Below, in pieces: positions 56,470-64,000 of a stretch of 64,000 nt of DNA. Location of the stretch: the NCBI GenBank assembly GCA_019925795.1, contig CM034313.1:23486932-23550931 (forward strand). The letters are read 5' to 3'. Origin of the DNA: Dendrobium chrysotoxum. Taxonomy: Eukaryota; Streptophyta; Magnoliopsida; Asparagales; Orchidaceae. Every line of letters starts with the position of its first letter. The first letter of the stretch is position 1. The notes beneath the pieces are model-generated. The model searched no databases and was not told the DNA's origin. It saw only the letters and a list, made by a program, of their open reading frames with translations. Made by a program: the position numbers and the translations under genes.

Positions 56470-57915
56470 ATCCTCTATACAGAGCAAGTTTCCTCTGTAT
56501 ATGATCAATCCAGACCCGATCCTCTATATAGAGCAAGTTTCCTCTATATACGATCAATCCAGACTTGATCCTCTGTACAGAGCAAGTTTCCTCTGTATAC
56601 GATCATCCAGACTCGATCCTCTATGTGGAGCAAGTTTCCTCTACATATGATCATTCCAGACCCGATCCTCTATATAGAGCAAGTTTCCTCTACATATGAT
56701 CATCCTAACTCGATCCTCTATATGAAGCAAGTTTCCTTCATATACGATCATTCCAGACCCGATCCTCTATATAGAGCAAGTTTCCTCTATATACGATCAT
56801 TCCAGACCTGATCCTCTATATAGAGCAAGTTTCCTCTATATACGATCATCCAGACCCGATCCTCTGTATGAAGCAAGTTTCCTTCATATACGATCATTCC
56901 AGACCCGATCCTATATACAGAGCAAGTTTCCTCTGTATACGATCTTCCAGACCTGATCCTCTATATAGAGCAAGTTTCCTCTATATATGATCACCTTGAC
57001 TCGATCTTCTGTATAGAGCAAGTTTCCTCTATACACGATTATCCAGATTCGATCCTCTATATAGAGCAAGTTTCCTCTATATATGATCATTCCTGACCCG
57101 ATCCTCTATATAGAGCAACTTTCCTCTATATACGATCATCCAGACCCGATCCTCTATATAGAGCAAGTTTCCTCTATATACGATCATCCAGACCCGATCC
57201 TCTATATGAAGCAAGTTTCCTTCATATATGATCATTCCAGACCCGATCCTCTATATAGAGCAACTTTCCTCTATATACGATCATCCAGACCCGATCCTCT
57301 ATATAGAGCAAGTTTCCTCTATATACGATCATCCAGACCCGATCCTCTATATGAAGCAAGTTTCCTTCATATACGATCATTCCAGACCCGATCCTCTATA
57401 TAGAGCAAGTTTCCTCTATATACGATCATTCCAGACCTGATCCTCTATATAGAGCAAGTTTCCTCTATATACGATCATCTAGACCCGATCCTCTATATGA
57501 AGCAAGTTTCCTCTATATATGATCATTCCAGACCCGATCCTCTATGTAGAGCAAGTTTCCTCTACATATGATCATTCCAGACTCGATCTTTTGTGTGAAG
57601 CAAGTTTCCTTCACATACGGTCAATCCAGATTCGATCCTCTGTGCAGAGCAAGTTTCCTCTACACATGATCTTCCAGACCTGATCTTTTATATAGAGCAG
57701 GTTTCCTCTATGTATACGATCATCTAGATTCGATCCTATATGTGAAGCAATTTTCCTTCATATACGATCATTCCAGACTCGATCCTCTATATAGAGCAAG
57801 TTTCCTCTATACAGGATCATCCAGATCAGATCTTCTATGTAAAGCAAATTTCCTTTACATACGATCACTCCAAATCCGATTCTGTGTGAAGCAATGCTTC
57901 CTTCTCACAGGATCA
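56470..57915 (+). repeat. array of about 30 stem-loop repeats, period about 48 bp
   Basis: Each unit reads roughly GATC, left arm (CTCTATATAGAG), loop CAAGTTTC, right arm (CTCTATATA), CGATCATYCCAGACC. About thirty loop words can be counted. The arms vary but usually stay complementary: TATATGAAG with CTTCATATA, TGTACAGAG with CTCTGTATA, TATGTAGAG with CTCTACATA, TATGTAAAG with CTTTACATA. Several open frames across the array are only translations of the repeat. It lies in the non-coding 3' part of the Ogre-like internal region, on the sense strand. Confidence 0.92.
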
Positions 57916-57925
57916 TCCAGTTCTC

Positions 57926-58990
57926 TTTTCTTTAAGATTAGATGTGAGTCATCGTGCTTTCTCTCCTTAGGATTAGATCTACTAGTGATGGATAACGCCC
58001 TTTGCGGCACCATTCTAGTTTCAAAATTTAAATCTTTAAGTCTGATCTCCTATAGGAAGTAATACTACTTTCTTATACGATCATCCAGTTCTCTTTTCCT
58101 TAGAGTAAGCATTCTCCTTCTCTTATGATTAGATTCCCCAGTGATGGAGTAAGTCCTCTATGGCACCGTCCTAGGTTTAATTTCAAAATCCAGTTCTCTC
58201 CTCCTTAGGGTAGGCATTTCTTCCTTCCCTTAGGATTTGATTCCCTAGTGATGGAATAAGTCCCCTGTGGCACCGTCCTGGAATCAAATGTCAAATTCCA
58301 AATTCAAACTTTCTTCTCCTCAAGGTTAGGCTTTTCTCCTTCCTTTAGGATTAGACTCCCCAGTGATGGAATACGTCCTCTATGGCACTGTCCTGGGTTT
58401 AATTTCAAAATCCAGTTCTCTCTTCCTTAGGGTAGGTTATCCTTCCTTCCCTTGGGATTAAACTCCCCAGTGATGGAATAAGTCCTATATGGCACCATCC
58501 TGGGTTTAATTTCAAAGTCCAGTTCTCTCTTCCTTAAGGTAGGCATTTCTTCCTTCCCTTAGAGTTAGATCTACTAGTGGTAGAGTACGCCCTTTGTGGC
58601 ACTACCATAGTATCAAAATTCAAACTTGATCCTCTATAGCTAGGAATTCTTCCTTTCTATATGATCGTCCAGACCTCCTTTTCCTTTAGGGTAGGACTTC
58701 CCTTCCTTTAGGATTAGATCCACTAGTGGTAGAGTACGCTGTTTCCAACACTACCCTAGTATCCTTTCAAATCTAGTTTTCTAAGGTTAGGATTTCCTTT
58801 CCCTTAGAATCAAATCTAGACTCGATCCTCTGTAGTTAGGAATTCTTCCTTTCTATACGATCATCCAGACATTCTTATCCTTTAGGGATAGATTCTTCCT
58901 TTCCCTTAGGACCAGACCCACTAGTGGTAGAGTACGCTTTTTCTAGCACTACCCTAGTATCTATTCAAACTCTGATTCCCCAGGGATAGA
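57926..58990 (+). repeat. second tandem array, units of about 105-150 bp
   Basis: Seven or so units with TTCTCTTTTCCTTAGGGTAGG, a CCTTAGGATTAGA line, (C/A)(C/T)AGTGATGGA or CTAGTGGTAGA, then AAGTCC...TGGCACCGTCCT. Some are joined by a stem of the previous array's type (GATCCTCTATAG, ATTCTTCC, CTATATGATC near 58626). It ends about 90 bp before the polypurine tract. Confidence 0.8.
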
Positions 58991-59082
58991 CTTTTCACCC
59001 CCTTAAGATCAAAACTCCAGACTTGACCATTCTATTCGGTCAACACCAATATGTGCAATAGAACTACATTCTATTACACATA

Positions 59083-59095
59083 TTGGGGGTCCATT
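59083..59095 (+). other. polypurine-like tract before the 3' LTR
   Basis: TTGGGGGTCCATT sits immediately upstream of the 3' LTR TGTTGACC, the position and G-run expected for plus-strand priming in Tat/Ogre elements. Confidence 0.7.
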
Positions 59096-62000
59096 TGTTG
59101 ACCTCATTTTTGTATGAGCTCAGTAGGACCAATCCAGACCTTAGGATCTTTCCAATCCTTAGGATCAAGCTTAACCCTAGGATCAATCTGATCTTAGATC
59201 AATCCAGACTTTAAGATCAATCCAAATTCAAATCAATCCTGACCCCAGATCAATACAATTTAAGACAAATCTAGATTCTAGGATTCTCCTAGACTTTAGA
59301 TCTTAGGATCTATTCTAGACCTTAGGATTCTACCTGACTCTAGATCATATGATCCTCTTAAACCCTAGGATTCTCCTAGACTTCAGACCCTAGGATCTAG
59401 ACCCTAGGATTCTACCTGATTCTTGATCATATGATCTATTCTAGATCCTAGGATTTCCTTAAGCTGATTTGGACCCTAGGACCTATTCTAAACCCTAGGA
59501 TTCCTCTAGATCAGTCCAAACTTCAATTCAATCTAGACTTAATTCAAACCATATCATTCAAACTCAAAATCCAATTCAAAACCAGATTTCCAGATTCAAA
59601 TCCAAGGCCAAAGGTCTGAGTCCTGAAAGCCTTTTCCAGCAAATCTTTGAACATTTCAAAACCCTATCAAATGACCTCTGATTCAAGATATGTCAGTTCC
59701 ACACTGATGTGACATGTCTCTAGAGGTAACCCTCCAAATTTGAGCTCATTCTGAGATCTCTAACCCCCAGAAACTGAATTGAAATCCAAAGGCTGTAAAA
59801 CCTTCAAATATTTACAGTCTATGCCACTGGACCTGCCACCCAGTGGATTTTGACCTTGGAGCTTTCTCCAAAGCCTCCAATCACCTCCAAACCCTTGATT
59901 ATGACCCATTGAGCATTAAACTGCATTTTGTTGGACTCAATTTGACCCCCAGTTGACCAGGGATCAAAATGACCAAAATACCCCTATAGGGTGTGAATAG
60001 TCACTTTGGTCAAATGAGCTCCAAATCAAATGCAGTCACTTCCAGCAAATTTCAAATGTTAAACCAAACCCATTGAACCCAGAACCAGCCCCTAGGTCAA
60101 CCTGGTTGACCAAGTCAACCTAGTTGACCTAGAAGGCCCCTTTAGGGTCAAAACAGGTCATTTTGACCAAATGACCTCCTCTGACTTTGGGACCACCTCC
60201 ATTGGTCTCCAAATGTCATTTCAAATCTGTTGAACCCATTTCTAGACCCTGGACCCACCTGGTTGACCAAGTCAACCAGGGTTGACCTAAAAGGCCCATT
60301 AAGGGCCCAAATAGGTCATTTTGATCAAACGACCTCCCCAGACTTTGAGACCACCACCAGTAGACTCAGAATGTCATTCTGAACTGGTTGAACCCCATCC
60401 CTGACCCTGGGTCAACCTGGTTGACCAAGTCAACCTAGTTGACCCATTAGGCCCATTAAGGGCCTAAACAGGTCATTTGATCTAGACAATCCATTTAAAC
60501 CCTCAAACCACATCTACCAGACTTCAAATATCATTTGAGATTGATCCAACCCAGACCCTGACTCAGGGTCAACCTAGTTGACCAAGTCAACCTAGGTTGA
60601 CCAGATCAACCTTTAAACCCTTTCAACTTAAATCAAACTTCAAGCATACTCAAAACTCAATCAAACTCCCCTGATCATACCCTTCAATGATTTAGATTTG
60701 GTTGGACTTTTGACCCAATCATTAGTTGACTTGGTCAACTAATTCCAAGTCTAGTCAAACTTGCCCCATTTGAGTCAAAATCACCTCAATCCTTCAAGTT
60801 AAGCCCTCATTCAAACTCTCAAACTCATCTCAAAACTTAAATCAAATCTATTCAAATCTATTTGAGATCAAAACATATTCATTTGACCAAGTCAAGTTAT
60901 TTTGACTTGGTCAAAACCATTCAAAACATTATACATTCCTTCAAACTTTAATTCCTTGGTTTGGCATTTATTCTAAATCAACCCAATCAGTTCCTAGGCT
61001 TCTTCCAATGCCACCTCATCATCCATGTGGACGGATTGACTAGTCAACCTAATCAATAAGTCTCTACATGGATTTAAGAGACTTCAAATGGTCAAACTCC
61101 CCCATTCAACTTCCTTACTTGAGATTAGATCCATCTAACCAGCTAGGCATACTTGAGACACAGTTTAAATACCAACTCAGTCAGTCCCAACCCCTGTTGA
61201 CCAGTCAAATGGTCAACAAGAATTCAAGGAGCTCTAGTGGTCAACATGACCCATTCCCCTTATTCGAACCAAACCAGGCCTGTCCAGCCTTTGGAACCAA
61301 CTCCAGGACCTTCCAACACTGCAGCCCGACCCAATCCAATGACTGGAAAGCCTCCAACCCGACCTGACCAACCCAGGTGGTCCTCCCCACGTGAAGACAA
61401 TCTCCTAGTCATTCCAGCTCGTACGATTCTCCCCACTGCCCCCTAACGGCCTGTTCCAGATGTCAAACATCCAAAAACTCTACCTAAGGCATCTGGGCCG
61501 TCCAGATGAGCTCCAGCAGCTGAATAGGGGGAGGAGAGATGAAAAAGCCCAATGAGCAGCTATCTCCTATTCCAGGAGAATTCAGAGAGCTTTAAGTTTT
61601 CGTTTTGCTTCCAGAGGGCCATACACACTAATCCCTGATCATTCCCCGTCGTTTCGAAGCTGCCGGCGGCGATGTTGACACGTGACCGAAGATAACTCCG
61701 TCCAGGTTACTTCGATTCCCTATAGAAGCTTCTTCTGAGCTCGAAGCCTTCTAAAGGAATAAGCACGTACAGTCTACAAGCTCAACCGCATCTTGAACTC
61801 AGCAAACCATCATTTGGATTAAGGTTTATCTCAAACCCTAGGTTTTAATCTAGGTTATTAAATAACATTCTGATGATTGCATCAAAGGCTTGAAAAAGAT
61901 TTCCACATTCTTTCTTCAATCCTAAAATATCTCTGTTTAAAGTTTAAATCAATTTGGTTCGGCATATTGCGAGAACGAAGCAAAACCTATTCCTAGGGTT

Positions 62001-62375
62001 TTCGGAGTCTGGAGGTTGAAGATAAGTCTATGACCGTTCGATCCATTCTATTTGGATTGAACGGTCACGATTTTGTCAGGCTTATGATTTGAATCCCATA
62101 GGCAAAGCGCTTGGATGATCGGATCATTTATCTGACTCGATCTGGGCCTTTCTTTCAAACAGCGGATGCTATTCTAGCCGTCCGATTATTCGGATTTCAC
62201 ACTTCATCCGCTGTTTGATCGAAGCTGTTAGATCAAACTAGGTCTGATCCGACGGCTTCAGTTCGTGCCGCGCTGGATAAGTGGGCGGGGTCCGCTTGAC
62301 CGCCGCCACCCGCGTGGTCAAATAGGCTGCTGCCGCGTGTAAAGGGCCCCGTATGGTTATGCTGTCAGCTGACTG

Positions 62376-62383
62376 TATAAATA
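62376..62383 (+). promoter_or_regulatory. TATA box of the 3' LTR
   Basis: TATAAATA, identical in context to 47593-47600. If active it would drive outward transcription into DNA beyond the element. Confidence 0.65.
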
Positions 62384-62842
62384 GAGCCCCGATTTTAATC
62401 CAGAAAATGGGCAGAACTTCAAAAAATCACAGGAATTTCATTTCCCAACCATTTTTTGAGTTCTTAGGCTTGTTTCGTTCGTATTCTTACCTATTTTATT
62501 TTAAAAATAAATTTAAATTATTTTGACTGATATTTTGATAGTTATTTCATTTATTCAGAAAAACTCTTTTTAATTCTAAATAAATATATATGTATTATTT
62601 TAAGCTAGAATTTGGCAGAGGTATTCTAGGATCTGTTTATGATCTCCCATAAATTTCTCAAGTCCTATTGATGCAATCTCATATATATTATGAATTTACA
62701 AAAATGTTGGTCATAATTTGACTTATATTTTTGAAAATTCATAATTCTTTTAATAAAATTCCAATCCATGCATGCTAGAGTTCTATGGAATCAGATGAGC
62801 TTTATCTTCAATTGAGCAGTAAACTTAGGTCATGATCATGTC

Positions 62843-63093
62843 CATTTTAATCTAAGTCTACTTTCATTAGTATCTTTGATTTACACCCTTAATAATTAAG
62901 TTATGCATGATCATGACTCCAAATTGGATTGAGCTTGATTTTAGGATATTTTACATATCCTCAAATGACTTCAATTCATTTTGGATGTGTTTATCTTTTT
63001 ATAATCAATCATTAAGATCATAGGTCACTATGTGACCTATAATGTAAATGATTTATTATAAAACTATTCCATAGAGTATTAGGATTTTTTTTG
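62843..63093 (+). other. 251-bp segment present only in the 3' LTR
   Basis: Bounded by CATT at 62843 and again at 63094; the 5' LTR has a single CATT at the join (about 48059-48062). No terminal inverted repeats are seen, so a deletion from the 5' LTR between short direct repeats is likelier than an insertion. Confidence 0.75.
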
Positions 63094-64000
63094 CATTATT
63101 CTTGATTGATGATTGATGTGATTGCAATTAGTCAAGGGTTAGTGACTTTGATTTGAATCCAATTAACTTAGTGACATTAAGGACAATAATTAAGGACATT
63201 GAGTAGAAAATTTAGAATATTTCCAAAAATTAGGATTCACCTCCTATTGATTTGAAACTTTGAACACTTGAACTTAGTGACACTCTCAGCCTTAAGAAAA
63301 ATCTTCACAGAATTTTGAAATCATTAAGTCCATTAATTAACCTAATCAAACTTAAACCTTAATTAAGCCCTTAAACCTTCCAGAAAATGTAATAAATTAA
63401 GATTAAATCCAAAAATTACAAATAACCCCTCAAACTGACCAGAATTAAACCCTTAATCAATGAAAAATAAAAACCCCTTGACTGGACTTCAAAATTAAGT
63501 TTAATTTAATTTTAATTGAAATTCAATATTTAATTAATTTAATTAATTAAAAAATAATTAAAAATTCCAGAAAATTTCCAAACACTTGGAAATCACTCCT
63601 TAAGTCATTCCTGACCTTTGGAGTTGATTTCAAGAAGTTTGGAGGTTATTTGAATTCAAATCACAAAAAGAGTCTCTAATTAAACAATTTAAATAATTCA
63701 AATAATTGTCAAAACTTCAAAAATTCATAACTAATTCAAATGAACTCCAAATTGAGCAAACTCAAAGGCATACAACTCATCTTAAGCTCTAATATTTATT
63801 AAAAATGTTAATTTTCCAGAAATCAAACAAATTTGAAAAAAGTCAACTTTTGGTTAAACTTAGTTCAAATTCAAGTCAAAACTTCAAACCTTCATAATAA
63901 AATGTAGAAAAATCCAATTTCAGCATACTTACTGTCTAACTGATCGTATTAAGGTCTAGTATTTTAATAAAATATTAAATTTCCAGAAAACACTTTAAAT

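Larger units (their letters stand above)
44310..64000 (+). mobile_element. large Ogre/Tat-like LTR retrotransposon derivative, right end outside window
   Basis: Identical starts TGTTGACCTCATTTTTGTAT at 44310 and 59096 define two LTRs in direct orientation. Internal marks are a primer-binding site at 51854 and a polypurine-like tract at 59083. The internal region (about 7.25 kb) has one 245-codon ORF and no gag, protease, RT, RNase H or integrase, so it is non-autonomous (LARD-like). The LTRs differ at roughly one site per hundred by eye plus a 251-bp indel, so insertion is recent. Predicted full length is about 22.6 kb, ending near 66.9 kb in window coordinates. The left target flank is TTCCT (44305-44309). 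Confidence 0.88.
59096..64000 (+). repeat. 3' LTR, first 4.9 kb, cut by window edge
   Basis: Matches 44310-48964 throughout with scattered substitutions, a 6-bp deletion near 59398 and a 251-bp extra segment at 62843-63093. The W-box palindromes and CCTAGG words are conserved. Confidence 0.9.

Noticed and set aside
56470..57915. CRISPR-like array
   Set aside because: Regular spacing of about 48 bp, but no constant repeat with unique spacers, no cas genes, and a plant nuclear context. The units are stem-loops repeated whole.
57000..57915. Shared GATCATCCAG word between the Ogre array and the copia U3 motif
   Set aside because: Only about ten bases match, with different flanks and spacing; probably chance.
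56623..58062. Open frames of 60-106 codons across the stem-loop array
   Set aside because: They translate the repeat (IIPDPILYIEQ-type) in several frames at once; the repeat explains their openness.
1..64000. tRNA or rRNA genes
   Set aside because: None recognised by eye; a tRNAscan-SE and Rfam search would be decisive.

Overview
This is a 64 kb window of a plant nuclear genome, almost certainly an angiosperm with a large, repeat-rich genome. It holds one host gene on the minus strand, a type I inositol polyphosphate 5-phosphatase spread over more than 18 kb by transposon-filled introns. Everything else that I can identify is mobile DNA: two Ty3/gypsy chromoviruses, PIF/Harbinger remnants, a Mutator-like element carrying a plant mobile domain, RTE-type LINE ends, a Ty1/copia element of SIRE/Maximus type, and members of a Tat/Ogre-like family with unusually long LTRs. 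I found no bacterial genes, CRISPR array, rRNA or tRNA gene. I cannot name the species.

Layout. 1-2098: 3' part of a chromovirus (integrase, chromodomain, short LTR). 2286-4010: Harbinger end with a broken Myb/SANT-like ORF. 5304-23814 (minus): the 5-phosphatase gene, seven exons encoding 485 codons with consistent phases; the C-terminal exons must lie left of position 5304 or outside the window. Its fifth intron (13.8 kb) contains a MITE, an antisense chromovirus fragment (6812-8197), and an old Ogre-like LTR (about 8225-17690) split by a 5,481-bp solo LTR (9538-15018) with a 5-bp target duplication. 24175-32927: a decayed MULE that starts only 360 bp upstream of the start codon; it carries transposase, a plant mobile domain and two copies of an unrecognised gene. 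33078-34385: Harbinger remnant. 34390-36000: broken gene resembling the putative plant transposon protein family. 37326-44309: minus-strand copia element whose upstream LTR is shared with a deleted relative.

44310 to beyond the window end: a young, very large Ogre/Tat-like retrotransposon derivative. Its 5' LTR is about 7.5 kb, the internal region about 7.25 kb, and the 3' LTR is cut by the window edge after 4.9 kb. It has a PBS that looks complementary to tRNA-Arg, a polypurine tract, a TATA box in each LTR and one 245-codon ORF of unknown function, but no gag or pol.

The least expected material is in this last element and its relatives. (1) An array of about 30 units, each a stem-loop whose two arms change together from copy to copy. 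(2) LTR stem-loops conserved in three diverged LTRs, with complementary changes in the stems and a nearly constant GGCTTGCG loop. (3) A U3 with repeated perfect palindromes of the W-box core TTGAC. Together these suggest structured RNA (or DNA) elements that are maintained in a non-coding retrotransposon. That interpretation is inference; the base-level pairing is directly visible.
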